Shown piece by piece: positions 12,480-27,400 of a DNA stretch of 64,000 bases; position 1 is the first letter of the stretch; each line of letters starts with the position of its first letter. Position numbers and translations under genes: made by a program. The notes below the pieces were generated by a model. It had not been told where the DNA came from and searched no databases. It was given only the letters and a program-made list of their open reading frames with translations. Origin of the DNA: Corbicula japonica (taxonomy: Eukaryota > Mollusca > Bivalvia > Venerida > Cyrenidae); the NCBI GenBank assembly GCA_038501625.1, contig JAZAYU010000001.1, forward strand, positions 6,465,457 to 6,529,456, in the 5' to 3' direction.

Positions 12480-15400
12480 TCACCAATTGAACTTTAGTGA
12501 TGACGTCAATGATGATGACGTTTTGGTGCCTTTTCCTGTGTACTTCATGCACATGTAGACGCTTGCACACACTACCGCCAATGCACCTATACATGATGCT
12601 GTAAACCAGGCAATATTTCTACTATCCTCGAAAAAAGTACGATACCTAAAATAAAAATTCCGATGCGCTAACTTCTATACACATATTGTCTACAGTTTAA
12701 TAAAATTTCGAATCATCCTCCACTGTTCTGCAACGAAGATCTTTCTAAAAGCAGCATTCAGTTTGCGGGAAAACATTTGCAGTGAGCTTGTCTGCGCTAA
12801 CAAACTATTGAAAAATAGCAATATAAGCCCTTCTCTGACGAAATGATTTTGAGGTCACAATAAAAAAATATGGTTATATATAATCCTTACAGTAAATATT
12901 TCATCATTTATATGTAGACTATTAATGTTCAGAAATTTATTTTAATAACTGAAACAAAGATCATGCAAATCAACATTTGTATAAAAATATGGGTTGTACT
13001 ATGTTCTACGTGATTATATTATAGTAGTGACGCTGATGAGGCATCAGATATTGTTAATAAAATTGCCCAATAGGCTCTACTTTACTCGAGTGTTTTCTAT
13101 TGCTATTGCGTTTCCACATGAAAGAAAAATGTGTCGTGCCAGAATCTGCACCTTTCACCTTCGCAGTGGTAACGAATGATGGAGTTGTCTACCAAACTTT
13201 TAGAAGCTCGGTCGCCATCTTCTGTTCAGAGTCAGTGACATTGGACAAGGGCCCAGTAAAAGGCATGCTCTACTACGCGTGTACGTCATTTTGTTTGTTT
13301 TTAATTTGATTTCAGTATTGATGCGATACTATTTTTAAAATACGCTCAACCAAAGTTCTAATTGGTCATTAATTGTATATGTTTACAATGTATGCTTGTT
13401 TCGTTTCTTCCCTACGTCAAGAGAGGTTGTAGAAAGAACTGTTTTGTATTGAAATCAATTATCTAATGTCTTTTTAATCTTTATTGATTGTTTTCTTAAA
13501 TGAATCCAATACCATTTACTTACACCGCAGTGTCAAAATTAGAACAGTCTTTAATTGGAAGGGAGGTAATTTTAAAATTCGATACTTTGAAAGGGGTTTA
13601 TTTAAACAAATGTGCTGTTGATTAATCATGTTTTCTGTTTTTCCCACTAATGAGGGGTACTAATAGAATAAAACAAGGAATTAAGAGCAAATTTCTATTT
13701 GCTTGACCTTTTATGCAAGAAAACTGATCTCGCCAAACTGTTCCATAGTCAATTATTACCAAATTAAAGCTTACGTTGAAGACTGTTGTTGGCATATGAT
13801 CATGAATAAAGAGTGAATTCAATGGCTTTCTCACAAAAAATTACGGACAAAAAGTGACCAATTAGAACTTTTGGTGTGTGTAGTTTGATCAATTTCGATT
13901 TAACATCTCAAGTTTTATCATCTAAGAATATCACCCAACATAGCTATCCATTCCTAGCCCTTTAACATGGTGCGCTACTCGAATCTGTCTTTAAAGCTCT
14001 AAGGCTGTTTATTATCATACCCACCTGTCTGTGGTTGTTGTTGTAGATAATGTTGTTGTTGCTTGTAAAACCACTGTTGCAGTGACAGTATCAGTAAGCC
14101 CTCCACCGTCTGTTGCTATTATGTCAAATGTCTTTGTAACATCTTCACCAAGAGGAACAGTGGATGTTCGTACGTACACCTGTCCCGACTGATCTATTCC
14201 AAAGTATTGTGCATCCAGCGATGATTGATCTAAACTGAGAAAACAAATAAATTAAGGTTGTAAATTAATTTGATCAACGATCTTATATAACCAAGATGTC
14301 ATGGCGATCGGATTTATTAAATTTTTTACATGTAAAACAAAAACTAGTAAGGATTAATCATTTGACAAATTATTTACTGATTTGATCAATTTTAAATCGG
14401 TCGATACACATGTATTTATAGTTTTATTGATTTATTGTGAATTTGTAAACTCTTCTTAAAGATATGTCAGCATTTTTATTTGTTTTACTACTATGTAGAA
14501 ATATGCAACTAACTGAGGCCGAAAAATACAAATTGTCCAAATCTACAGAGGAATTGATGAAAAGAGAACTTTGATAGCCACCATTAACGAAATCTTTTTT
14601 TTTAAATATTGCAGACTTGGTTTGATTGTTCGTGGAAAGTTATGGAAATGCGATTGCCCATGCCGCCAAGCCCAGAATTGAGTGCAACTCAATATTAACA
14701 CCAGTTGTAGCGTAGTAGTTAATTATCCACAGGTGTATATTAAACAAACACTTGTCAAAGTTTCTAAATAGTTTTACTTTCTGATTTCCAAATTTTACCA
14801 ATTCAATAATAACTTAAATTTCTAATAGTCTTTCACAAGTTAATAACATAAAAATAATTTCTATCTGCATATATTCCGGCTAAATTCCCTTAAAATAATT
14901 TAGTAATTTAGAATTCCCCTTGCCAAAAGAGTTCGGATGTGAATTGCATTATGCCGGTCCTTAACCCGGTTTTTATTAGAAATCCCCGAGACGGTCGTAC
15001 AGTACCCGAATGAATCATTTTGCCATGATGACAGTTTTTAATGTGTACTTCCGTCGCTCACTCGAAATATATGCGTGCAGTTATGTTTAATAATAATAAC
15101 AAATCGACATAACAGTAATTAGCAATACATGAAAATGACCTACGATCAAAAGTTACTCGACAGTTTTAACCTACATGTACATTTTATAACACTATATGAT
15201 TAACGCTTAAACTTTTAAAAGAAACCTAATTAAATAAAATCCTAAAACATTTTAAGAAGATTAAGAATAAAACTTTAAAATTTAGAATACATAAATAACC
15301 TATAATATGATGCGGTAAATTATTAATATAATTTCCCCATTACATTACACAGTGAAGTGTATAAATTTGATCTATCCCACGCGACGATATGCATATGGCG

Positions 15401-18400
15401 GTGAACATAGAATCTTCAATGTGGTATTAAGATTATTACCAGAAAAATAATGGTATTTTTGCCCTTTACGAGAAAACAAAGGGCGGAAGTAAGCATTATA
15501 TAATTTTCACAGACACGATCGATTTATGGTGCCTGCTTAACGAACTTGGGACATAATGATGAAAAGGCATACAACTTTTTAAAGCTGTTCAGTTATAAAC
15601 GACAAGATAAAGTGAGATAGAGTATTAGGTGTTTTGTCATGGTTAATGTGTTTGTCAAGAAAAAGATCTGGTCTGAAGGTTATAAAACTGAGATTGGAAA
15701 CCAGTCTCAAATCTAAAGTATTGCCTAATCTACCTGTAGGTAATTTTGCCATAATTTCCTATGTCGTCATCAGTTGCTGATACGGTGCCAAGGATGGTGC
15801 CGACTGCAGCATTAAAGTATAAAAACCAAGTACTTGGAGTTGTCGTGAAGGTTGGTGTATTATCGTTTATATTTTCTGAAACAGAGCAGGGTGTTCGACA
15901 AAGTAACATGACATGGTTTCATGTAGGATATACATTTTTGTAAATGCTACATATAAACGTGCATAAATAATAGACAAATAAAATAAATAACTCCAAATAT
16001 AATGAAATTAAAGTTGCTCTAAATATTCTTTTTCCATTTGATTTCTTTTTATATACAAACTCTAGCGAACGAGGATGGGGTCTAGTGCAAGCGAGCTTTT
16101 ACAGTGATGTTAAGAGCAATTACGCTCTTCTGTGGGTATCCTTACTCCAGCGTTTATATTTCTATTATACGATGAAAGGCTGGACATAGTTAAACGCAAC
16201 AAAATCTTCTTGCAGTATTGTGTACTTATATCATAGGGCATGCTAGATGTTATGTAAGAATGCAGAACTTATAGCCAGTATTTCAATCTTGCCTCAAATG
16301 TGGACCTAAATGCATTAATAAAACAAAGAACTGTTGTTGTTTTTTCTTGAAATTTTTATGTAAACAACGTTAAAAATATCAGTATTTCAATTTTATCTCA
16401 GTCTTAAACCTAAAAAAGGCAACTGCACTTTCGTCGAGATCCCAAGGCGAAAGTGTGAAAGCAACTGGGACTATTTTCAGTTTACGAATGAATAGCAAAG
16501 GTTAAAGATATGAAGATGCAATGCTTGTTTGAGAATTGGAAAAAAAAGTAATTATTTTAAATTTACCAGGCGCATAAGTATTATTTGTTAAAACCCCTGT
16601 TTAATACATATTGTTATTTAGTACATATTGTAAATGTTTAAATATTGAGTGGTTTCAACCTTTTTAAGAGTCGATATGATATTTATTTTACGAAAACCGT
16701 GGTTCAAATCATGTCTATTACCAATAGATATCAATAGTGTAGCCGTATCTGTCAGTCCTCCGCTATCCGTTACCGTTACGGTACAACTATATGACGTCGG
16801 ACGAGTGACGTCATCAGCGTCATATCTAGTCGCAAAACTAGTTATTCCTGTATCGGATGCTATAGAAAAGTAGCCAGTGTGTGCTCCACAATCCAGAGAG
16901 AATGATTTAGTATCAAAATCGTCTTCGTCGATGATGTTATATCCAGAGGCTTGCAAAGCTGTTCCAGCCTGGTTTAGAAACAGCATATAAAGCAGACCGA
17001 CATCTCTTAACTTGAATTCGTAAACGAGATACAATAAGGTTTTCAGCCTGTTTATTTTAAATTATAATGATGATAATGATGAATTGTTTTTAAACAAAAG
17101 TAAGCATAGCGAAATTTTTTTTGGCGTTAGCTGTCTAAGCTCACTTTTGACCTAGTTTTTCGACCAATGAAATGTTGTAAATAATACTCGTATTCTCTTA
17201 TTATGCAGAGGGAAAATGAAATAAACTATTTCGATTGGTAGCTATTTACACCAGAGAGGCATCTAGCAGGGTGGAGAGGTATCTAGTGGGATTTTTATTA
17301 TTATGCAGCGGAAAAATCAAATAGATTATTTCGATTGGTTGTTAGTGGGCGTTGTATTGGAGGAAAAACATATTTACGATTTAAGTAACCAGTTAAGTCA
17401 ATATTGATGGCTTAAATACAATATTATATGGAATATTCTTGGGTGTCAGGTAAACACTTGCATACAATACACAGTATAAAACGAAAGAGAAGTGTAGATA
17501 TTCCTAGTTCTTACTGGTTCCTTTCTAGTTCCTTTGATACTGATTGTTAATTTCAAGTACGAAATACAAGTTTATTGTAGTGTAGTGGCTAACACTCTCG
17601 CCTCTCAAGCGGAGGCCCCGGGTTCAATACTCAGGACGGACACTTTTTTTAAAGTTAATATACGTAAAAGTTTGTAAATTTCGCTCTTGTAACAGGCTGT
17701 TATTATTTATATTTATTAAATTTCAAGGACATTTATTCATCTTGAATTCTCACTCTACACGAGGTATTTTATTGAAACTGAATATTTTGCTTCAGTATCT
17801 TTAATCGACTTGTTATCACTGTATGAAATTGTTGCAACAGCTTCAACATTTTTTTGAAAGACACTTTCAATAAATTTATGAGTTTTCATGATTCGGTCGC
17901 TTAATCTCTAATTCATACTAAGAAGGCAGGGAGGGTTCGTCGACAGCTATAACAAATAAAATAAAATAACTAAACTGTGTCTGCTTTGCCTCTCTGTATT
18001 TCTTTCTTTCTTATATACATGTATATATAAATCTTTTCCATCAACGCCGTTTATCTTTTTTAAAGATATTTCTTGTTTAACTTTTTTCTGTAAAGGGACT
18101 AAATTTAAATCATTCTACCCACATTGAAAATATGTAACAACATAAAAGATGGATTCAGTCTGTACTGTTTCTTTTACTTACTGCAGACGTTTCCAAATTG
18201 AATCTAGTCAAAACTATTTGAAATCTTAAAATTTTTTATGAAAACCCTAAAGAAAACAAAAACAAAATAGGACATAGATAAATGTTTTCTATAATATACT
18301 ATACTATATTCCTTTGATGGTTTGATGTGATTTAAGTGTCATACTAACATAATTATATTGCAAACATAGTGTTGACCAAAAGAATATTAGATACCGTTTC

Positions 18401-21400
18401 TTCTTCATCTGCTGTGATAGAAAATCCCTTTTGTGCAAAGGATGGCGCCTCGTTGACGTCGGTTACCGAGAGAGTCACGGTCGCTGTTGAAGAAGCCTCT
18501 CCGTCACTGCAGACGACATTACACTCAAATGACGTAGCTCCGATGACGTCATTGAGATGCTCGAAGTTAATGGAAGACGTTGAGGTCTTAATTTCGCCAC
18601 CTTTTAGATGAGTGATAAAACGTGTAAATTAACCATTTCACGTGATTTTTGTGAAAATATAAGGTAAGACAATTTTATTCTTTAGCAAAAAAATGTCATA
18701 GCTAAGCGCACTAACGTTAGTGAACACTATACAATTATTGCATTTCAGTGAGGTCGATATGGTGATTTATCGACCTGATGAAGCAATATTGACCGAGGGC
18801 GTAGCCCGAGGTCGATATTGCTTCGTCAGGTCGATAAATCACCATATTGACCGAAACTGAAATGCAACAATTGCTTTATTATTAAATCTTAATTTTAAAA
18901 TAATTTCCAAAATTGTCACATTGGGCCTACCTTTGTACCCGATACAGTATGTTTTGTCCGTTTCGTTGCTGCAACTGGCGACATTACTTTACCATGAAGC
19001 ATTGCCTGATATAATTACACATTGCAACACCCAGATATCATAAATTAAGCCAGTTTTGTCTTCCACCAGTGCTTTTAGCAGCAGTTTTACTTTTCTGTCT
19101 CCAACAGTCGACGCCATTTGTTTACAACGGTTGTATTCATTGTGACGTAATAACGCTGTGACGTATTTCGTACCTAATGGTTCTCTTACAACCCGTCGTG
19201 CGTGCTTAGAGATCGTGCGTCGTCGGAGTTCTTGTCAGGCGTAGCGTTGTCGCAGGATGAAAATTAAATCGCAGCGATGGCAAGTTGCAAGTACTTAATG
19301 AGTAGGTGTGTCGTGCTCTAAACGTGGGGCCCGCAAGTGGTCTGTACGCTTTTTTGGAAGTAGGAAGAAGTAAGAGCACGTACGATCTGTACTTGTGTAG
19401 CACACAGTGAGTGAGATAATCGCACGCCTATTGCAAGCAAAGCGTGCGTTTTCAGAATCCGTACTTACGAAGTAAGAGAAACGTAAGAAAAACGTAATGA
19501 GCACGAAAGTGTTAAGCACGACAATCGTGCGTCAAATCGGAGGAACACACGGGTAATTAAAATAATATAAAAGGGGAGCACTGAGTCTTTCCATCATTTA
19601 CCGTTTTGGCTTCCAAAATGGCACTGCCAAGAAGGATGCGCCATCGACTTCTACAGCTGCTAATCCTAGAGGAGGCCGAAGATCGTGACGCAATGCTGGC
19701 AGTGGTTGCTCGGGGTCGCCTGCAAGAGAGGCAAAGAAGGAAGCGTTATTGGGTGAAGCCATGGCTGACCAGAAGGCCTCTGTTCGGCCAGTATGAAACG
19801 CTTTTTCAGGAGCTTGACCAACAGTCTGCTGGAGACTACTTTGGGTTCATCCGTATGGATAGGAACGTGTTTGCTGAGGTGCTTCAACGTGTAGCTCCCC
19901 GTATCACCAAAGGTCCCAGGTAAGATTAATGATCTCTGACACTGTGTATGCCATTGCTTTTAGTATATATTTTTATGTACATTATTGAAAGCAATCAGAG
20001 ATATGACAAGGACAAGAAACATTTCTATGATTTATTGAACTCAGAACTTGAACAGAATACCGCTTAGCCGGTGGATGGGGGCCCTGAGTGGTGTAGCACC
20101 TTACACTACCACTCATGAACAAACCAAATAAAACCGGGTCTGCTATTGTTGTACTTGGTTGCATTCAGTCCTTCCAAAGGATCTTTTTTTCAGATTATTT
20201 GACTATTACAAGTGTGTTATATTACAAGCATATGCATTACAAAAACACAACATTATCCTTCTGCATGCTGAGAAATTTTCGTCTGCTGAAAATATCTTCT
20301 GCTGAAATGTAATTTCTATCCAATTTTCTCGAAATTTGGTAGAAATATTGTCTTAATGTCAAACAGCTTTGAACCTGGCCAGGCGGCGAGTAACTCGACA
20401 TCTGGTCTGGTTCCAAGATGTTTGCAAAAGCCCTAGCACGCTAAAGGTTAATGAAATCGGTTAAATATTTGTTTTAGGTTGTTGTAAATTTGTTCTATCC
20501 ATTTATTGTTTTTGTAGGACCAGAAGTCCGCTAGATCCAGGACTCAAGCTGGTCGTTACACTTCGGTACCTTGCCACTGGAAACAGTTACAAGAGTCTCG
20601 AGTATGCATTTCGGGTGTCCAACAGTGCAATATCTCTGTTCATCCCTCAAGTGTGTGCTGCAATTTATGAAGAATACCGGGAGGAACTGTTTGGTTTACC
20701 ACAGGATGAAAACGGATGGCGAGCTTTGGCCAGCGAGTTCTCTACCAAGTGGAACTTTCATCACTGTGTTGGCGCCATCGACGGAAAGCATATACGGATC
20801 AAGAAACCTGCCAAGAGTGGCTCTGTCTACTTCAACTACAAAGGTTACTTTTCATTGATACTGTTGGCGATAGTCGATGCTGACTACAAGTTTATCTGGT
20901 GTAACACGGGTGCTGCAGGATCAGCTTCAGACACAGGAGTGTTCAATGGCTCACGGCTTCGTACATCCCTCGAAGAAGAACGCATTGCTTTCCCCGATCC
21001 AGAACCCCTTCCTGGAGATGACCGAGACATGCCCTACTTCTTGGTTGGCGACGATGCCTTTGACCCACTTTTATCGTGCTGGTCACACACTTTTATCGTG
21101 CTGGTCACGTGTGTCGTCTTAATGTGACGCACTTCACAAGTACGGTGATAGTACTCCCCACGCACTTTGGAAGTAAGATAAATGCACGGAGGAAGTGCGC
21201 TCACTACCCTTTTTGTTTAATCGTACATTGAAAGCAAGTTGAACGTACGAGGCTCTTGCATGGTAAGTACGTCTTCATGGTGAAATACCCCGGAATTTCT
21301 TCATGCTTTTCCTGCGTTGCACGCACGCCTAGCGCACTTACTGAGTACTTTTGTCTTGCGTGCTACGAGCGTGCTCCAGGCGTTCTAAATGTCGCAGACA

Positions 21401-24400
21401 GGTCGTAGCGAAAAACTAGCCGGCCAGTTTTCGGGCTGCGTGCTTTGCGTCGTGTTTGCGTCCACCAAACAAAGTACGTTCCACGTGCGTGTATCTTACT
21501 ACTTGGCCAAATTTTGCACGCAAACCACTCGTAGAAGCACGTACGACCGGTTGTAAGAGTAGCTTTAGCCGATTCGCGCGTGAAATTTTTCGCTCAGGTC
21601 AATATTTCATTTAGACTCCGCCTACGAGTCAATATCGAAATTTATCGCATATCATGTGATCACGTTTAATCCAATGAGAAACGTCAAACCAATATGATTT
21701 AATAATAAAGTTTTTATATACTTTGTTCTTTTTAGTTTTACCTTTTAGTTTAAAAGTCACACACATCGTTACAGATCCAATTATAATGTCAATGTAAAGA
21801 TAATGCTCATGACTTTAATGAGAAAACGTACTTGATGACATTATCCGAAAATACGTAGATCCGGAAGCTGGGCTACACGTCATCGAATACGTCAGCGTGT
21901 CGCCGTCACTGTCTGTACACTGAGTGGTGACCAAGCTACTGTTTGTTGGACTGTTTTCCTCAACATCAATTGTAGAACCCAGATTTGTAATTCTTGGTTT
22001 GCTGTTGATACCTGAAGACCAGTAAAACAAGGATATTGGGCCTTATTGGACCTTCACTTTATTCGGCCACGTGCATCTTACAATGTAACAGAAAATATGT
22101 TCATTAAGGTAAAACATTATCATAACACGTGGTCACAAATATCAGATAACTTGCATATTGACATAATAACTTTTCTCTCCAAAATATTAAAGATAGGCAA
22201 ATAAATATATTTAAGTAGATGCAATCATGCTTCTTGGAAGGGGCAATGCACAAACTTTGAAGGAGTTTTTCTTAAACAGTTGAGTTTGTTTTTTTTTTTC
22301 AAAATAAAAATAACAATAATAACAAACACTACTCTGAATAATATGTTGCATTTGCTGCGAATGACAAACAGCTAAATGGTTAAACACACAGATAAACTTT
22401 ACAGGTAAAAGTATGTGCATCCATTTACAATACTGAGGATCGTATTTGCTAATGTAACATGCACAAAAGCTGAAAAATATATCCAAATCGAATATGTTGT
22501 TGAGATACAACTGAAATTTAAAAAAAATCAAACTTTAGGAAAATTTGAAAAATGACTTCTTCGGTTTCAATGGCAACATATTTCACTATATCTTTTCAAA
22601 TAATAATAGTCATAGCCAGTCCCAAAAAAATAAAGAAGTACCGGTATTGTGTCCTGATGCTTTATAAAGTCTGATCAAGTTATATTGTGAGTGTCTTATG
22701 GTAGTTTCTAATAAAGTACTAAAAGGTATGTGTTTTGCTGATTCCAATGTCCACATACTCTTCTGTATACAGATTTACTTGGTTCATTTGATGAAAAAAG
22801 ATTTTTCGTTTAGTATTTGCTTGCTTCCTTTTAAGAGGGACAAGCAAGAGTTTAAACAAAAAAAACACACTTTAATTTAAAGATGAAAAATAAAAAACAA
22901 CCAAGAAGTACAAAATTGTTTGTATAGTACACTACACTGTTTAATAAACAACTAGCGTACATCAGGGACAAGCCAGTTTTTAAATAAAAACACCTGTTTA
23001 TACGAGTATACTAAAAGAAATTAGAAACGCAACTTCTTTAAACAAGAAATGTTATTCATGTTTAAAGAAGTTGCGTTTCTAATTTCTTCAAGTACATGTT
23101 ATATAGTGAAAGAAATTAAAAACGCAACTTCTTTAATCATGAAACATATTTTGTATTTGCGTTTCTAATTTCTTTAAGTATAGTTTCCAATGTAAATGAG
23201 AGAACATAGTTTGTAAATAACAAAAACTAATTGACAGATGGACAATTGATCCGAGGGACAAGCAGCTTTGCAAATTGAATCACTCACTTATAGGTGGCTA
23301 TTACACACCAGAAACAAGCGGGTTTATAAAGTTTATAAATTGATAAAAACGAACAATAAAACACTAGTTATCAACTTTTATTAAAATCCAAAGCGTCTCT
23401 TTACCTGAAAATATAACTGTGAGCGTCTTAGTATCGCCAGATCCATAGGCGTCTTCTGGAGTAATACTGACGTCATAACCCGTCTCTGTCATGGTGAAAA
23501 CGTCTGCAGTAAGTACCAGTATGCCCGCTGAAAATTATAGATAACATTCTAAATGAATAAAATATACTGAACAATGGTGCCAAAGATAGCATTAAAATGT
23601 TCGGGATCTGACATAAGCTTTTTATCCATACTCTGTTTTCGTTAAGAGTTAGTACTTGCGATTGAATGACCAATAATGTTTCTTTACATGAGTATGCATT
23701 TTTAAACATGTTAAATGCAGCTTTTCTGCATTCAATTGCGAGTATTGGATTAAAGCATAGAACACCAAAAGTGTATTTAATTTATTCAAAAGGTTCTACT
23801 GAAATTACAAAGACTTACTGGCAAATATTTGAAAAGGACACGCCGGATTGGTGACTGGTTTACAAGAAATGTCCTTGTATGTTATGTCGTCGCCTTCAGT
23901 ATCCGTGGCCACAACGGTGTATATTATGTCACCATATGTACTTGCAGTTGACAGCGTCAGGTTGTCTGAAACAGAACGCAATAGAACAAACTATATGGTA
24001 TATGAGTATGCACATACATGTATAATAAACATAACAGAATTATTAAAGGAAAAAGAATATCTACAACACTTACTGTTTTTTGCATTTATAAAAAAACCCT
24101 TACGAATATTTATAAAATACATGACTTATTATTTTCGTGTGATTTGATTTGCAATTACAATTTCTTTGTAAATCTGCTGGTCTATACCTGAATCAAACAC
24201 GAAGTAAGCCGGCGGATGAATTAACTAGTATCCCGTCCGCCACAATACAAATATGCTACATAGACACACAACTAGTGTTTGAATAGATGAAAAGGGAACT
24301 TTGAAAGCCACCGAACACGACAAATATGAAAATATTGCAGGCTCGGTTTGATTGATAGTGTTCATGGGCAGTAATTGAAATGCATATAACTGCCCACGCC

Positions 24401-27400
24401 GACTAGCCCCGGGTTGAGCGCAACTCAATATTTACATCAATAAAAAGTTCAATTTTGGTCCATCCCAAACGATGGTGAAACTGTTTATTAAAATCAGGTG
24501 GAATCATCAAGACATATAAACTCTGTACAAGCCGCTAGCTGTTTTGGAAAGGTTTCTGTTTTTTTTTTACATCTTTTTAACAATTTAACTTTTTCTTTCA
24601 CATCTCCAACTAAATCCTTCCATAAAAATGTAAGCAAAATCAGTTAAAAAAGACCAAGAGCGATGATGACGAATGTGTACTCAAAAATCTCCATTCGATT
24701 TTCGACATATTGATTATTAAAAGGCTAACGATGTCTTATAGTTTTGTTACGCAACTTTCGCTGGCAATAAAGTATATTGTATTTTTAGGGTAAGAAATTA
24801 ATAAACAATCGAAATCGCCTTATTGTCGATAGCCAATATGAAGGGCTACCCATCACAATTAAAGTTATATATTGTTGTTCAATTTCCTTCGAATGAATGG
24901 TATCAGAATTGTGTTAAACTGAAAAAAGGCTCCCATGTAAACAGTTGAGACACTATCGTAACATTCCATCAATTGATAGTTAATCTATAAATTAAGCTCT
25001 AATTGTCGACGATTTTCCCTTTAACTTACAAGGTAAATTTGTTATCTCCGGGCTCGTGTTGGGTATTATATTTACGGTCAGATCTCCCGCCGTTATCTCA
25101 TCATTTGAACAAGTACATTCAACTGGAACCGAGTATTGCGATGAACTTACACCTAATGACGTCATGGACCTTGTGTATACACCCCATCTATCTGTGAAAT
25201 GAATAATGTCATATTGTAAATACAGGAAAATGATAAATATTTTAGACAATATCAATCAAATTATAAATTGAAAAAAAAACATGTTTGTTAATTTGTGGAT
25301 ATATGATGAAAGTTAAGGTAAGGCCTTCCTAATGAATACCTATATCCAGAAGAGTATCCAAGGGAGGTAACTATAGTAGTAAATTAGGGTAGATTTCTGT
25401 CATGCAAGAGGACCAGGGTTCAAATCCCACTGGAAGCTATTTTTTGTAAGCCTAGAGCTTAAATAATTGGCATATTTCTTTTTTTCCTGTGTAATTCTGT
25501 CATTGAATATAAAATTCTCATGATTTAAACTAAAATAAGCAAAATAATCAAGATTAAAGGGGTTTTCGCTATCAGAATAGTGTTTATTCAAGTCATCAAT
25601 GTGAAAATTTCTAAAACTGGACGGTAAACTTCTCTGAAATTTTGTTTAAATTTTGTTTAAGGTATATAGTTAAAAAATGGTAAATTTTTGTATATTGCAC
25701 CAATCAGGATTTTGCACAATTTTCATTAATTTAGTCTCGTGAAATATAAAAAAATGCTTTTTTTTTAATTTATTTGGTCAAAAAATGTCATTTTAAGATA
25801 AATTCTGTATTTATATATTATATCTTAAATTGGTTTAGTAAAATATAACATATTTTGGATAAACTGTAAAAAATTAGGGTTGAATTTATCAATAACAAAA
25901 AATTTTGTCACCGATTAAAGAATTTGGATACTTTCACGTTTTTTCTCACTTTTTTAAATAAAAAAAGCTAAAAATCTCAAAAACTACACGGTGAAAATCA
26001 TTAAAATTTTGCATACAAGTCAGTGGTATGAAGCAGTTGATGAAAATATAATCAGATGTTGGATTCTTAATAGTGCCAGTTAGGCAGGCCTTACCTTAAA
26101 TAAATACAATTGTTACTTACATTCCTCCAAAACAAGCTAGATCTATTTCACAATTTATTATCGCCTATTTTGAATAACTGGTATAACTGTATTGAAATAT
26201 GTGGTTTTTGCAAACGATGCATCTATTGAAACTTTTTCATATGCAGTTTTGAAAACAAATTTTATGTGTAAAGAAAACGACTCAAAATTATTTTAATTAT
26301 GGACGTTTGTCATTAATTAGGACGTTTATCCTTTAAAACAATTCATCATTACAATCTCATTGAATATTGGAAAAGAATACTACCTATGCCAAATAATAAA
26401 TACGTGTCACAACTTCAAAATATGCTGACACATGATATAGTTACTGCACCAAATAATGTGTTTGTGTGTGTGCGTGCGTGCATGGATGGGTGGATTGATC
26501 GATGAACGGATGGATGGATGCATGTATGTATGTATGTTTGTATGTATACGTACGTACGTACGTACATACGTACTTATGTATGTATCTATGTTGTCTATTT
26601 ATTCGTTTGTATTGTCCTCATAGGCTTCTAAGCGTTTTGGAAATAAATAAATCTTGCCCGCCTGCCCGCCTGCCCGCCTGCCCGCCCGCCCGCCCGTCTC
26701 CGTCCGTCCGTCCGTCTGTCTGTCTGTCTGTCTGTCTGTCATGTTAAGTAAAAGGCTTAATAAATAATGTAACATGTATGTTTTTGGCATTCACAGAATT
26801 AGACTGTTGTTAGCGCTGTGTTTCAACCATAAGCAATGTTGTTTTTTTCCTTTCAAAGATAGTGGATCTAAACCATTTTCGGACAGATGAACGAAGATAC
26901 AGAAATCTGTATTCGAATTCTAGCAAGTAAGTATTAAAGAATATATTTTTGTTCTGCGTTTCATCGTTGTATGAATTGTCAGAACTGTTTCTGTATTTCT
27001 CAATTATTGATTACGTAATTGTGATTATGTTGTAGTAAAACGAAGCTGCTTCATTGAGAATTGTAACGCAGTCACATGACCTAATACGCCAATCAGATCT
27101 GTGCTTTTCTGAAAAACGTTACAGGGTTGTAATTATTTAAATATGACAACGTTTTAATAACAGCATCTTAATGTTCCCCAAACTCCCTTAAAGGAAAAGT
27201 TAGATATCCTACAATGTCTCTAGACGAATGTCAGTAATAACTGTTTCCCTGCTATTTGTTCTGAGGTTCTATTTAGGTGAAAATACGATGGTAATAAACC
27301 AGTATCGATATACATAAATGTATTCTGTATGATATCTATAAAGGTATTCTGCTTGTAAAGATGTGATTCTGAAAAATACAAAAAACAGAAACATTAAATT

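Larger units (their letters stand above)
19177..21564 (+). mobile_element. PIF/Harbinger-type DNA transposon, truncated
   Basis: Imperfect terminal inverted repeats: ctcttacaacccgtcgtgcg on the left (about 19183-19202) against the reverse of the right end (ctcttacaaccggtcgtacg, about 21539-21558). Both subterminal regions are rich in acgt/gcac words. It encloses a spliced DDE transposase gene and lies antisense in the gene A intron between exons 21832-22011 and 18395-18600. The exact 3-bp target duplication was not resolved. Confidence 0.7.
18874..21710. mobile_element. Possible outer element enclosing the Harbinger copy
   Basis: CTTTATTATTAAATC at 18874-18888 is matched exactly in reverse complement at 21696-21710. 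The region between is absent from the equivalent intron of gene B. It may be a separate element into which Harbinger inserted. No matching target duplication was seen, so the boundary call is tentative. Confidence 0.35.

Noticed and set aside
16649..16873. Plus-strand frames opposite cadherin exons (also 18369-18611, 27363-27605, 43530-43769, 47552-47761)
   Set aside because: Shadows of minus-strand exons with better splice sites, phase and cadherin motifs.
17577..17652. Functional tRNA gene
   Set aside because: C at the position before the anticodon, mismatched T stem and no acceptor stem; more likely a SINE head or pseudogene.
26502..26790. Cys/Tyr/Pro-rich open frames
   Set aside because: Encoded by tetranucleotide microsatellites.
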